A stretch of 64,000 nt of DNA from Beijerinckiaceae bacterium (GTDB lineage Bacteria > Pseudomonadota > Alphaproteobacteria > Rhizobiales > Beijerinckiaceae): NCBI GenBank assembly GCA_027531565.1, contig JAPZSB010000008.1:212350-276349 (forward strand). Reading direction: 5' to 3'. Every line of letters starts with the position of its first letter. Positions within the stretch are counted from its first letter, which is position 1. The notes under the pieces are model-generated. The model did not search any database. It saw nothing but the letters and a program-made list of their open reading frames with translations, and was not told the origin of the DNA. A program made the translations under genes and the position numbers. This document shows, piece by piece, positions 27,414 through 37,150 of this stretch.

Positions 27414-28088
27414 ATGGACGAGATGCGCAACGCCCGTCGTGTCATGGTGGATAACCAGATCCGGACCTTCGACGTCACGGATCCGGCCGTGCTTCTGGCC
27501 TTCGAGACCGTCCCGCGTGATCTGTTTGTCGCGCCCGCCGATCGCCGGATCGCCTATTCGGATCGGCCGCTGCAGGTCGGGACGGGTCCGGCCGACCGGC
27601 CGCTGCTGCCGCCGCTCATTCTCGCGCGCATGCTCCAGGCCTTCGAGGCCCGTCCGGGCGAGACGGCGCTCGATGTCCTCGGCGGAACCGGCTATGCCGC
27701 CGCCCTGATGGCCGCGATGGGGCTCGAGGTGACGCTTCTCGAAGCCGAAACCGGGCATCTTGAAATGGCCGGCAAGGCCTTTGCCGCCGCGGGCGCCGCC
27801 GTGACACGGGCGCCGGCCATGCCCGGCCTGACAGCGACGTCGGGTGTCGCCCTGCCGGCGGGCCGCTTCGATTGCATCCTCGTCAGCGGCGCGACCGAGA
27901 TCGAACCCACCGGGTTTTTCCCGCTTCTTGCCGAAGGCGGCCGCCTCGTGGTCATCCTGCGCGAAAACGGCGCGTCCCGGGCCATGCTCTATGTCAAGTC
28001 CGGTGAAACGATCGGCCGACGCCGGATCTTCGATGTCCAGGCGGCAATCCTGCCGGGATTTGACCGGAAGCCGGCTTTCGAATTCTGA
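27414..28088 (+). CDS. Protein-L-isoaspartate O-methyltransferase-family protein
   Basis: 224 residues from the ATG at 27414, preceded by gggggg (27403-27408); longer frames run back into tRNA-Cys and are rejected. The N-terminal NARRVMVDNQIRTFDVTDPAVL and VPRDLFVAP motifs, and the SAM-binding LDVLGGTGYAAALMAAMG with LLEAE, match the alphaproteobacterial PIMT branch that sits upstream of tolC. That branch often has a weakened GxGSG loop, as here (GGTGY), so repair of isoaspartyl residues is plausible but not certain. Confidence 0.82.
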   Translation: MDEMRNARRVMVDNQIRTFDVTDPAVLLAFETVPRDLFVAPADRRIAYSDRPLQVGTGPADRPLLPPLILARMLQAFEARPGETALDVLGGTGYAAALMAAMGLEVTLLEAETGHLEMAGKAFAAAGAAVTRAPAMPGLTATSGVALPAGRFDCILVSGATEIEPTGFFPLLAEGGRLVVILRENGASRAMLYVKSGETIGRRRIFDVQAAILPGFDRKPAFEF

Positions 28089-28384
28089 GGAAAGCCTCGC
28101 TCGGTGGTTGGTCTGTTCCTGACGAATCCTGTCAATTAGTCAGCGGTGTTACCTTTTCGTCTCACCTGCACGCTTTTCTGTTTTCCGCCCCGGGCCACGG
28201 GTTAACCCGAGGTTTACATCCGCCCGGGTGACGCTAGTAATCGAGCGGGTGGCTGGAATGCGGAGTCGCAAACGATGCAATTTCGTGTCTTCGTCAACTC
28301 GATGGCCCGATTGGGCTCTACCCGGTCGGCAGGTGCAGTCCTGTCTGGTTCCGGGCATGCGGTCAGAATCTGGGTAGCTTGAGC

Positions 28385-29767
28385 ATGAATAGTCAGGTGT
28401 TTCGAAGCGTTGCGACGATGGCCCTTGTGGCCGGCAGCCTGGTCGTGGCCGCTCCGCTCCGCGCGCAGGATCTGAACGCCGCCCTCGCGCATGCCTACAT
28501 GGCCAACCCCGATCTCAACGCCCAGCGGGCCAATACCCGCAGCGTTGACGAGGGCGTGCCGACAGCGAAATCGGGTAACCGCCCGCGCATCACGCTGCAG
28601 GGCGATGCGGGCTATACCAGCATCGATGCGAAATCGGGCGGGAACCGTTCGCAGACCGAGTTGATGCCGCGCAGCGTCACGCTGTCCGCGACGCAGACGA
28701 TCTATAACGGCAACCGCACGTCCAATTCGATCCGCCAGGCGGAATCGAGCATTTTCGCCTCGCGCGAGACCTTGCGGAACACCGAGCAGAACACGCTTCT
28801 CGATGGCGTGACGGCCTACATGAACGTTGTCCGCGACCAGGCGATCCTGCAGCTCCGCCAGAACAACGTGAATGTCCTCATCGAACAGGTCCGGCAGACC
28901 AAGGATCGCTTCAATGTCGGCGAGGTGACCCGCACGGACGTCGCCCAGGCGGAAGCCCGGCTCGCCGGCGCCCGGTCCGATCTCGCGCTTTCGCAATCGA
29001 ACCTGCGCGGCTCGGTGGCCCGGTTCAAGCAGATCATCGGTCTGGAGCCCAAGAAACTCGGCACGGTGAAGCCGGTCGCGGCTGCCCGGCTCCCGAAGAG
29101 CCAGGGCGAGGCGGTCAACCGGGCGATCAAGGATCATCCGGCGATTTCGGCTGCCCTGCACGGTGTCGATGCGCAGTCCCTGCAGGTGAAGATCGTCGAG
29201 GGCGAGCTGTATCCCACCATCTCGCTCACGGGTTCGCTGGCCCGCCGGTATGACACGAACACGCAGGGCGACAACCGCAATGTCGGCTCGGTGCTCGGCA
29301 CGGTCTCGATTCCGATCTATGACGGTGGCTCCGCCTATTCCCGGACCCGCGCCGCCAAGGAGACCCTCGGCGAACGGCGTCTGCAGGTTGATTCGGCCCG
29401 TGACCGGGTCATCCAGGCCGTGGTCGCGTCCTGGGCGCTGATGGAGGCCACCGGCTTCCAGATCGAAGGGGCGAATGCGCAGGTCGCCGCGGCGGAAATC
29501 GCGCTGAACGGCGTGCGCGAGGAAGCCCGCGTCGGCCAGCGCACCACGCTGGACGTGCTGAACGCCCAGCAGGAACTGCTGAATGCACGCGTTTCGCAGG
29601 TCACGGCCCAGCGGGACCGCGTCGTGGCCTCCTATGCCCTGCTTTCCGCAACCGGGCAGCTCTCGGCACGGTCGCTCGGCCTGAAGGTCGCGACCTATGA
29701 CCCGAAGGTCCATTTCGAGCAGGTCAAGGACAGCTGGCTCGGCCTCCGCACGCCCAGCGGCGAGTGA
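28385..29767 (+). CDS. tolC: TolC-family outer-membrane efflux/secretion channel
   Basis: 460 residues from the ATG at 28385 (a TTG two codons earlier is in frame). Signal peptide SVATMALVAGSLVVAAPLRAQ, then the two-fold repeated OEP domains with long helices (for example RQTKDRFNVGEVTRTDVAQAEARLAGAR and GVREEARVGQRTTLDVLNAQQELLNAR). The protein forms a periplasm-spanning trimeric exit duct for drug efflux and type I secretion. Its position before popZ and valS is common in this order. Confidence 0.92.
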   Translation: MNSQVFRSVATMALVAGSLVVAAPLRAQDLNAALAHAYMANPDLNAQRANTRSVDEGVPTAKSGNRPRITLQGDAGYTSIDAKSGGNRSQTELMPRSVTLSATQTIYNGNRTSNSIRQAESSIFASRETLRNTEQNTLLDGVTAYMNVVRDQAILQLRQNNVNVLIEQVRQTKDRFNVGEVTRTDVAQAEARLAGARSDLALSQSNLRGSVARFKQIIGLEPKKLGTVKPVAAARLPKSQGEAVNRAIKDHPAISAALHGVDAQSLQVKIVEGELYPTISLTGSLARRYDTNTQGDNRNVGSVLGTVSIPIYDGGSAYSRTRAAKETLGERRLQVDSARDRVIQAVVASWALMEATGFQIEGANAQVAAAEIALNGVREEARVGQRTTLDVLNAQQELLNARVSQVTAQRDRVVASYALLSATGQLSARSLGLKVATYDPKVHFEQVKDSWLGLRTPSGE

Positions 29768-29952
29768 TGTTCCGCCGGCCGGAAGGCCGGTGGCCGGGTT
29801 GTCCCCATCCAAGCGCAACTGCCTGACAACGCTGGCTTGATCGCAAGGCTGGCGCTGCCATACTCACGCTTGTCCGGTGTGATTCTGGAGGGCATGGTGC
29901 CCTTGCGGCTCGGCCCGGATTGCCTTGTATCGCCAACGATGGAGCGTCTGTC

Positions 29953-30534
29953 ATGTCCTCGAAATCCGCTTCCCTGCCGGAGAACCGGGACGAAAACGAG
30001 CCGTCGATGGAGGAGATCCTCGCGTCCATCCGCAAGATCATCGCGGATGACAGCCTCGGCATGAAGAAGGACGAGCCGGTCCAGAAAAAGCCGGTCGCCA
30101 AGAAGGAGCAGCCGGCCCCGCCGCCGGAGCCCGCGCCGGTGGTCGAGGAAGAGCCCGAAGTGCTCGATCTCGCCGAGGTGGCCACCGTCGCGAGCGCGCC
30201 GCAGGTCGTCGAAGTCGAGCCGGAGCCGGAGGTCGAGGCGATGCCGGAAGTGATGTTCGAACCTGCACCCGTCATGCCGGAGCCGCCGCGCGCGCCGATG
30301 AACACGGTCGCGGCTCTCGAGGACCGGATCGTCTCGGACAATACCGGCATGCTCGTCGGCCAGGCCTTCCAGACCCTCGCCCGCCACACCGCGATGCCGG
30401 CCATCGGCCGTTCGATCGAGGATGTCGTGGTCGAGATCCTGCGTCCGATGCTGCGGGACTGGATGGACCAGCACCTGCCGGGCATCGTGGAGAAGATGGT
30501 CAAGGCCGAGATCGAGCGCGTCGCCCGCGGCTGA
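29953..30534 (+). CDS. popZ: Pole-organizing protein PopZ (DUF2497)
   Basis: 193 residues. The N-terminal helix EPSMEEILASIRKIIADD is the PopZ interaction motif. Residues about 38-120 are a Pro/Glu-rich disordered spacer, and the C-terminal VEILRPMLRDWMDQHLPGIVEKMVKAEIERVAR is the self-assembly region. PopZ forms a polar matrix that anchors ParB-parS and recruits cell-cycle proteins. A terminator hairpin follows before valS. Confidence 0.93.
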   Translation: MSSKSASLPENRDENEPSMEEILASIRKIIADDSLGMKKDEPVQKKPVAKKEQPAPPPEPAPVVEEEPEVLDLAEVATVASAPQVVEVEPEPEVEAMPEVMFEPAPVMPEPPRAPMNTVAALEDRIVSDNTGMLVGQAFQTLARHTAMPAIGRSIEDVVVEILRPMLRDWMDQHLPGIVEKMVKAEIERVARG

Positions 30535-30610
30535 CGGGCAGGGCGGCCCCGGCCGCCTGCACGCGGGAGCTTGAACCCGCTGCGCCATCGAATTACAGGA
30601 AGCGATCACA

Positions 30611-30635
30611 AGGGCGCGGACCGGCGCCCTTTTTC
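30611..30635 (+). terminator. Rho-independent terminator between popZ and valS
   Basis: AGGGCGC (30611-30617), short loop, GCGCCCT (30624-30630), then a T run to about 30634. It lies 76 bases after the popZ stop and 46 bases before the valS start, so valS probably has its own promoter or receives only read-through. Confidence 0.75.
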
Positions 30636-30680
30636 AATGGCCAGCCCGCGCCGGGCTGCGGCCTCAGCCGGTGATGGACG

Positions 30681-33497
30681 ATGGAAAAGACGTTTGACCC
30701 GAAGCAGATCGAGGCGCGCATCGCCCGCGCGTGGGATCAGTCCGATGCTTTCCAGGCAAAGGCCTCCGGTCGGGCGAATGCCGAGCCCTTCACCATCGTC
30801 ATTCCGCCGCCGAATGTCACCGGCTCGCTGCATATGGGCCATGCGCTCAACAATACCTTGCAGGATGTTCTCTGCCGCTACTGGCGCATGAAGGGCCGCG
30901 ATGTGCTCTGGCAGCCCGGCACCGACCATGCCGGCATTGCGACGCAGATGGTGGTGGAGCGCAAGCTGGCTTCCGAGGGCAAGCCGGATCGCCGGACGCT
31001 GGGCCGCGAGGCCTTCCTGCAGGAGGTCTGGGACTGGAAGGCGCAATCCGGCGGCACGATCATCAACCAGCTCAAGCGCCTCGGTGCCTCGTGTGACTGG
31101 TCGCGCGAGCGCTTCACCATGGATGAGGGCCTGTCGCGGGCGGTACTCGCCTTTTTCGTCCGCCTGCACGAGAAGGGCCTGCTGTACAAGGACAAGCGCC
31201 TCGTCAACTGGGATCCCAAGCTCCTGACCGCGATCTCCGATCTCGAGGTCGAGCAGAAGGAAGTGAAGGGCAGCTTTGCCTGGAAGCGGGGCGAGACCGA
31301 CAAGGAAGGCAATCCGAAGGGCTTCGATGCGGCCGCCCTCGGCAAGATTCTCGACCGCGAGCCGGGCGGGCATCTCTACTATCTCGATTACGCCATCGAG
31401 GGCATGGCGTTCGACCCGGCCGACCCGGCCACCTTCATCACCGTGGCGACGACGCGCCCCGAAACGATGCTCGGCGATACCGCCATTGCGGTGCATCCGG
31501 AGAACGAGCGTCTGAAGCATCTGATCGGGCGCCATGCCATCCTGCCGCTGGTCGGCCGGCGCATCCCGATCATCGCGGATGACTATGCCGATCCGGAAAA
31601 GGGCACGGGCGCGGTGAAGATCACCCCGGCGCATGATTTCAACGATTTCGATGTCGGCAAGCGCCATGGCCTCGCCATGGTCAACATGCTCGACAAGGAA
31701 GGCCGGATCGACCTCTCCGATCCCGCCTTCGCCACCGGCCTCTCGCCGGAAGCGCAGGCTCTGGCCGGCCGCCCGCGCTTCGAGGCGCGCAAGTCGATCG
31801 TGGCTTTCCTCGAGGCGGCGGGCGTGCTGCGGCAGGTCGAGCCGCATGCCCAGCAGGTCCCGCACGGGGATCGGTCCGGCGTGCCGATCGAGCCGTTCCT
31901 CACCGAGCAATGGTATGTCGATGTGAAGCCGCTGGCCGCCAGGGCGATGGAATGGGTGCGCTCCGGCGCGATCACCATCCTCCCGGCGAACAAGGAGGCG
32001 GATTTCTTCCGCTGGATGGAAAATATCGAGCCCTGGTGCGTCTCGCGCCAGCTCTGGTGGGGTCACCAGATTCCGGCCTGGTACGGGCCCGATGGCAGCT
32101 ATGTTGTGGCCGAAAGTGAAGCGGAGGCCCGCCGCCAGGCCGAGGCGAAATGGGGCGCCGGTGTCACGCTCACCCGCGATCCCGATGTGCTCGACACGTG
32201 GTTCTCCTCGGCGCTGTGGCCGTTCTCGACGCTGGGCTGGCCGGATTCGACAGCGGAATTGGAGAAATATTACCCGACCTCCGTGCTCGTCACCGGCGCC
32301 GACATCCTGTTCTTCTGGGTTGCCCGGATGATGATGGCCTCCGCTGCGCTCGAGCATGAGGGCAAGCCGCTCGATGTGCCGTTCCGGACCGTCTATCTTC
32401 ACGGCCTCGTGCGGGACGAGAAGGGCCGGAAAATGTCCAAGAGCGTCGGCAATGTGCTCGATCCGCTCGAGGTGATCGAGGCGATGGGCGCCGACGCCCT
32501 GCGCTTCACCATTGCCAGCTTCGCGGCGCAGGGGCGTGACCCCAAGCTGGGCCTGAAGACCGCCGAGGGCTATCGCAACTTCTGCACGAAGCTCTGGAAT
32601 GCCTCGCGCCTTGCCGAGATGTATGCCTGCCGCCGCGCGCCGGGCTTCGACCCGGCCGCCGTGAACGGCGCGCTCAATATCTGGGCGATCGGGGAGGCCG
32701 ACAGGGCGCTGGCCGGCATCGTCGCCGGCATCGAGGGCTATCGCTTCAACGAGGCGGCGCTCGCCGCCTACAAGTTCACCTGGAACACCTTCTGCGACTG
32801 GTATCTCGAACTGGCCAAGCCGGTCCTCCAGGGCGAGGATGGGCCGCTCAAGGCCGAGACGCAGGCCACAACCGCCTTCCTGCTCGACCGCATCGTGATG
32901 ATGCTGCACCCGTTCATGCCCTTCATCACCGAGGAATTGTGGCAGGTCTTCGGGGAATGGGCCGGCCAGAAGCCCGGTTTGCTCTGCGTCGAGGCGTGGC
33001 CGGAGCCGGTCGGCCGGGATTCCTCGGCGGCGGAGGCCGAGATCGGCTTCGTGGTCGATCTCATCACGGAGATCCGCTCCGCCCGGGCTGAAATGAATGT
33101 CCCCGTGGCGACATTGGCTCCGCTGGTCTTTGTCGGGCTCGATGCTGCCGCACAGGAGCGCGTCGGGCGCGCAACGGATGTGCTCAAGCGCCTCGCCCGC
33201 GTGTCGGAGGTGCAGTTCGCCCCGGCCGCACCGGGCCAGAGCGTCCAGCTCGTCGTGCGCGGCCTCGTCGCCTGCCTGCCGCTGGCGGGCATCATCGACT
33301 TTGCCGCCGAGCGCAAGCGCCTGACGACCGAGCGCGACAAGCTGGTCAAGGATGTCGAGGGCACGATGCGCAAGCTGACCAACCCGGATTTCCTTGCCCG
33401 CGCACCGGAAGAGGTGGTCGAGGAGAACCGCGAGCGCGTCGCCGAGGCCGAAGCGCGGATGGCCAAGATCGGCGAGGCGCTCGCCCGGCTGGGGTGA
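30681..33497 (+). CDS. valS: Valyl-tRNA synthetase
   Basis: 938 residues, full length for the bacterial enzyme. Class I motifs are HMGH (51-54, within NVTGSLHMGH) and KMSKS (584 on), with an editing domain between them (TTRPETMLGD, GTGAVKITPAHDFNDFDVG) and the C-terminal coiled-coil arm (ERKRLTTERDKLVKDVEGTMRKL). It charges tRNA-Val in the cytoplasm. Confidence 0.97.
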   Translation: MEKTFDPKQIEARIARAWDQSDAFQAKASGRANAEPFTIVIPPPNVTGSLHMGHALNNTLQDVLCRYWRMKGRDVLWQPGTDHAGIATQMVVERKLASEGKPDRRTLGREAFLQEVWDWKAQSGGTIINQLKRLGASCDWSRERFTMDEGLSRAVLAFFVRLHEKGLLYKDKRLVNWDPKLLTAISDLEVEQKEVKGSFAWKRGETDKEGNPKGFDAAALGKILDREPGGHLYYLDYAIEGMAFDPADPATFITVATTRPETMLGDTAIAVHPENERLKHLIGRHAILPLVGRRIPIIADDYADPEKGTGAVKITPAHDFNDFDVGKRHGLAMVNMLDKEGRIDLSDPAFATGLSPEAQALAGRPRFEARKSIVAFLEAAGVLRQVEPHAQQVPHGDRSGVPIEPFLTEQWYVDVKPLAARAMEWVRSGAITILPANKEADFFRWMENIEPWCVSRQLWWGHQIPAWYGPDGSYVVAESEAEARRQAEAKWGAGVTLTRDPDVLDTWFSSALWPFSTLGWPDSTAELEKYYPTSVLVTGADILFFWVARMMMASAALEHEGKPLDVPFRTVYLHGLVRDEKGRKMSKSVGNVLDPLEVIEAMGADALRFTIASFAAQGRDPKLGLKTAEGYRNFCTKLWNASRLAEMYACRRAPGFDPAAVNGALNIWAIGEADRALAGIVAGIEGYRFNEAALAAYKFTWNTFCDWYLELAKPVLQGEDGPLKAETQATTAFLLDRIVMMLHPFMPFITEELWQVFGEWAGQKPGLLCVEAWPEPVGRDSSAAEAEIGFVVDLITEIRSARAEMNVPVATLAPLVFVGLDAAAQERVGRATDVLKRLARVSEVQFAPAAPGQSVQLVVRGLVACLPLAGIIDFAAERKRLTTERDKLVKDVEGTMRKLTNPDFLARAPEEVVEENRERVAEAEARMAKIGEALARLG

Positions 33498-33552
33498 TGC
33501 AACCGACGGTTAGGTTTTGCTGCTAGGCTGCGCCTTCCGCGAGGAATGCGCC

Positions 33553-35148
33553 ATGCCGAACGACTCCGAACCCGCCGGTTTGCTGACATTGGATCGTCGC
33601 CGGGTGCTCGCCGGCCTTGGCGCAGGCTTCTGCCTTCCTGCCCCCTTTGTCCGTGCCGCGCCGGTCGGGGGCGCTGCATTCCGGGAGGATCCGTTTGCGC
33701 TCGGTGTCGCGTCCGGTGATCCGGACCGGAGCGGTTTCGTCATCTGGACCCGGCTGGCGCCGAAGCCGCTCGAACCGGGCGGCGGTATGCCCGGCAAGCC
33801 GGTCGAACTGTCCTGGATCGTCACCTCGGATCCGGAGGCCCGGATCATCCTCCGGCAGGGGCAGGCCGTTGCCCGGCCTGAAATGGCCCATGCTGTCCAT
33901 GTCGAGGTCGACGGCCTCCAGCCCGGGCGCGAGTATTTCTACCGTTTCGAGAGCGGCGGCCTCCGCTCGCCGGTCGGTCGGGCCCGTACCCTTCCGGAAC
34001 CGGGGCAGGAAGGCACGATCCGCTTCGTCTCCGCAGGCTGCCAGCGCTACGAGGACGGCTTCTTCACCGCGTGGCGGCATATTGCCGCCCGCAACCCCGA
34101 TTTCATCGTTCATTATGGCGATTACATCTATGAATACAAAGCATTGCGAAGGGGGGCGGACCGCCGCGTGCCCGTGGTCCGCGAAATGCCCGACCTGCCG
34201 GGCAAATGCCTCACCCTGGCCGATTACCGCCATCGCTATGCCCTCTACAAGCTCGACGCGGACCTGCAGGCTGCCCATCGCGCCGCGCCGTTCCTCGCGA
34301 GTTTCGACGATCACGAGGTCGAGAATAACTGGGCTGGCTACACGAGCGAGAACGAAGGCGTCTCGCGGGCCGCCTTCGCCCAGCGCCGGTCAGCCGCCTT
34401 CAAGGCCTGGTACGAGCACATGCCGGTGCGGCCGGCCCAACGGCCTAAAGGTCCGGATATCCTCGCCAATCGCCGCCTTCGCTTCGGCGATCTGCTGCAG
34501 GTCGATATCCTCGACACCCGGCAATACCGCGATCCGCAACCCTGTGGCGATGGCTGGAAAACCTGCCCCGAAGCGAAGGAAGCGCGGCGCACCATGCTCG
34601 GCCGCCAGCAGGAAGCCTGGCTCGAGGCCGGCTGGCGTGGGCCTCCGGCGCGGTGGAACCTGCTGGCGCAGCAGGTGCCGATGATGCGCTTCGACCGCGA
34701 TCCCGACCCGGCTCTGGTCGAGACGCATATGGACAAATGGGACGGGGCGGAAGCCGCCCGCCAGCGGCTGTTCGATGCAGCCGGTGCGGCCCGGCTCGGC
34801 AATCTCGTCGTCCTGTCCGGCGATGTGCACCATAACCGGGCCGCCGAGCTGCGCCGGGATTTCGATGATCCTGCCTCGGCCAATCTCGGCGTGGAATTCG
34901 TGGCCACCTCGATCAGTTCGGCCGGGGATGGCGAGGACCGGCCGGCCACGACGCCGAAGCTGCTGGCCGCCAACCCGCATCTGAAATTCTTCAACAGCCA
35001 GCGCGGCTATGTGCTGCATGAGGTCGATGCCCACCGCTGGCAGGCGGACTACCGCGTGCTCGACAGCGTGTCCCGTCCGGACCGGCCGGACATGCTGCGC
35101 CAGCGTTGCGTGGTCGAGGCTGGCAAGCCGGCCTTGCACATGGCCTGA
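33553..35148 (+). CDS. PhoD-type alkaline phosphatase/phosphodiesterase, exported
   Basis: 531 residues. A Tat-type leader (LDRRRVLAGLGAGFCLPAPFVRA) is followed by the PhoD N-terminal domain (DPFALGVASGDPDRSGFVIWTRL) and the metallophosphatase core: VSAGCQR, HYGDYIYEY, FDDHEVENNW and LSGDVHHN. PhoD enzymes use Fe and Ca to release phosphate from mono- and diesters outside the cytoplasm. A ribosome site (gcgagga) lies just upstream of 33553. No Pho box could be assigned with confidence. Confidence 0.92.
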   Translation: MPNDSEPAGLLTLDRRRVLAGLGAGFCLPAPFVRAAPVGGAAFREDPFALGVASGDPDRSGFVIWTRLAPKPLEPGGGMPGKPVELSWIVTSDPEARIILRQGQAVARPEMAHAVHVEVDGLQPGREYFYRFESGGLRSPVGRARTLPEPGQEGTIRFVSAGCQRYEDGFFTAWRHIAARNPDFIVHYGDYIYEYKALRRGADRRVPVVREMPDLPGKCLTLADYRHRYALYKLDADLQAAHRAAPFLASFDDHEVENNWAGYTSENEGVSRAAFAQRRSAAFKAWYEHMPVRPAQRPKGPDILANRRLRFGDLLQVDILDTRQYRDPQPCGDGWKTCPEAKEARRTMLGRQQEAWLEAGWRGPPARWNLLAQQVPMMRFDRDPDPALVETHMDKWDGAEAARQRLFDAAGAARLGNLVVLSGDVHHNRAAELRRDFDDPASANLGVEFVATSISSAGDGEDRPATTPKLLAANPHLKFFNSQRGYVLHEVDAHRWQADYRVLDSVSRPDRPDMLRQRCVVEAGKPALHMA

Positions 35149-35419
35149 GCGCATCATTGTGTCTGTTTCGCAACAACGCGGAATGATTCCGGATCGGCCA
35201 GGAGCCATGCCTCGAAGCGCCGCTTTTGCGCCACAAAGAGGCGTGTAGCGTCAGGCTGCTAACGCTTTCGAAAATGGGTGTTTTCCCAAGGCTGGGCAGA
35301 CGGGTCTCCCGTCAACCATGTCGGGAACTCATCCGGCCGGGCGGATTGTCGATCGGAGCCTCCCATGGCATCCGGGACAGGCCCGGATCGGGAGCCCCGG
35401 AATCGCACAGGGTCGGATC

Positions 35420-37150
35420 ATGGATCATCGCGTATTCGACAAGTCGAGATTACCCAGCCGCCACGTGACGGAAGGGCCGGAGCGCGCGCCGCACCGCTCG
35501 TATTACTACGCGATGGGCCTGACCCGGAACCAGATGCGCCAGCCCTTCGTGGGCGTGGCCTCCTGCTGGAATGAAGCGGCGCCCTGCAACATCGCGCTGA
35601 TGCGGCAGGCGCAGGCGGTCAAGAAGGGCGTGGCCAGTGCCGGCGGCACCCCGCGAGAATTCTGCACGATCACGGTGACCGATGGCATCGCGATGGGCCA
35701 TCAGGGTATGAAATCCTCGCTGGTCAGCCGCGATGTCATTGCCGATTCCGTCGAGCTGACGATGCGCGGCCATTGCTATGACGCGCTGGTCGGCCTCGCC
35801 GGCTGCGACAAGTCGCTCCCCGGCATGATGATGGCGATGGTGCGCCTCAACGTGCCGTCGATCTTCATCTATGGCGGCTCGATCCTGCCGGGTTCCTTCA
35901 AGGGCAAGCCCGTGACCGTGCAGGATGTGTTCGAGGCCGTCGGCAAGCATTCCGTCGGCGCCATGTCGGACGAGGATCTCGAGACGCTTGAATCCGTGGC
36001 CTGCCCCTCGGCCGGGGCCTGCGGCGCGCAGTTCACCGCCAATACGATGGCGACGGTCTCCGAGGCCATCGGCCTCGCCTTGCCCTATTCGGCCGGCGCC
36101 CCGGCGCCCTACGAGATCCGTGACCAGTTCTGCATGACCGCCGGCGAGATGGTGATGGAGCTGATCGCCCGCAACATCCGCCCGCGCGATATCGTGACGC
36201 GCAAGGCGCTCGAAAATGCCGCCACCGTCGTTGCGGCCTCGGGCGGCTCCACCAACGCCGCGCTGCATCTCCCGGCCATCGCGCATGAGATCGGCATCAA
36301 GTTCGACCTGTTCGATGTTGCCGAAATTTTCAGGAAAACGCCGTATATCGCCGATCTGAAGCCCGGTGGCCGCTATGTCGCGAAGGACATGTTCGAGGTT
36401 GGTGGCATCCCGCTGATGATGAAGACCCTGCTCGATCATGGCTTCCTGCACGGCGATTGCCTGACCGTGACGGGCCGCACCATGGCCGAGAATCTCGCCT
36501 CCGTGAAATGGAATGACGAGCAGGATGTCGTCCGCCCGGCCAATGATCCGATCACCGTCACCGGCGGTGTTGTTGGCCTGTCCGGCAATCTCGCGCCCGA
36601 TGGCGCGATCGTGAAGATCGCCGGCATGGCACCGGATCGCCTCCGCTTCACCGGCCCGGCCCGCTGCTTCGACAGCGAGGAAGCCTGTTTCGAGGCCGTC
36701 AAGAAGCGCGAATATCGCGAGGGCGAGGTGCTCGTCATCCGCTATGAGGGGCCGAAAGGCGGCCCCGGCATGCGCGAGATGCTGGCGACCACCGCCGCCC
36801 TCTATGGCCAGGGCATGGGCGACAAGGTGGCGCTGATCACCGATGGCCGGTTCTCCGGCGCCACGCGCGGGTTCTGCATCGGCCATGTCGGCCCGGAAGC
36901 CGCGGTCGGCGGGCCGATCGCCCTCATCGAGGATGGTGACATCATCGAAATCGACGCGGTCACGGGGGTGCTGCAAACTCGCCTTACCGATGCCCAACTT
37001 GAAGCGCGTCGTAGGAACTGGAAGCCGCGAGAGACCGACTACGCCTCTGGCGCCTTATGGAAATATGCCCAAACGGTCGGGTCCGCGCGCGATGGCGCGG
37101 TGACCCATCCGGGCGGCGTTGCCGAGAAGCACTGCTATGCAGATCTGTGA
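35420..37150 (+). CDS. ilvD: Dihydroxy-acid dehydratase IlvD
   Basis: 576 residues. The Fe-S and active-site motifs are ASCWNEAAPCN, GCDKSLPGMMMAM, and CPSAGACGAQFTANTM, with the C-terminal TDGRFSGATRGFCIGHVGPEA. It dehydrates dihydroxy acids in valine, leucine and isoleucine synthesis. The frame is open to 35318, but the ATG at 35420 gives the conserved N terminus. The 271-base region upstream holds nothing clearly recognisable. Confidence 0.95.
   Translation: MDHRVFDKSRLPSRHVTEGPERAPHRSYYYAMGLTRNQMRQPFVGVASCWNEAAPCNIALMRQAQAVKKGVASAGGTPREFCTITVTDGIAMGHQGMKSSLVSRDVIADSVELTMRGHCYDALVGLAGCDKSLPGMMMAMVRLNVPSIFIYGGSILPGSFKGKPVTVQDVFEAVGKHSVGAMSDEDLETLESVACPSAGACGAQFTANTMATVSEAIGLALPYSAGAPAPYEIRDQFCMTAGEMVMELIARNIRPRDIVTRKALENAATVVAASGGSTNAALHLPAIAHEIGIKFDLFDVAEIFRKTPYIADLKPGGRYVAKDMFEVGGIPLMMKTLLDHGFLHGDCLTVTGRTMAENLASVKWNDEQDVVRPANDPITVTGGVVGLSGNLAPDGAIVKIAGMAPDRLRFTGPARCFDSEEACFEAVKKREYREGEVLVIRYEGPKGGPGMREMLATTAALYGQGMGDKVALITDGRFSGATRGFCIGHVGPEAAVGGPIALIEDGDIIEIDAVTGVLQTRLTDAQLEARRRNWKPRETDYASGALWKYAQTVGSARDGAVTHPGGVAEKHCYADL

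Noticed and set aside
35149-35419. Leader peptide or attenuator upstream of ilvD
   Set aside because: No run of branched-chain codons followed by a terminator could be found.
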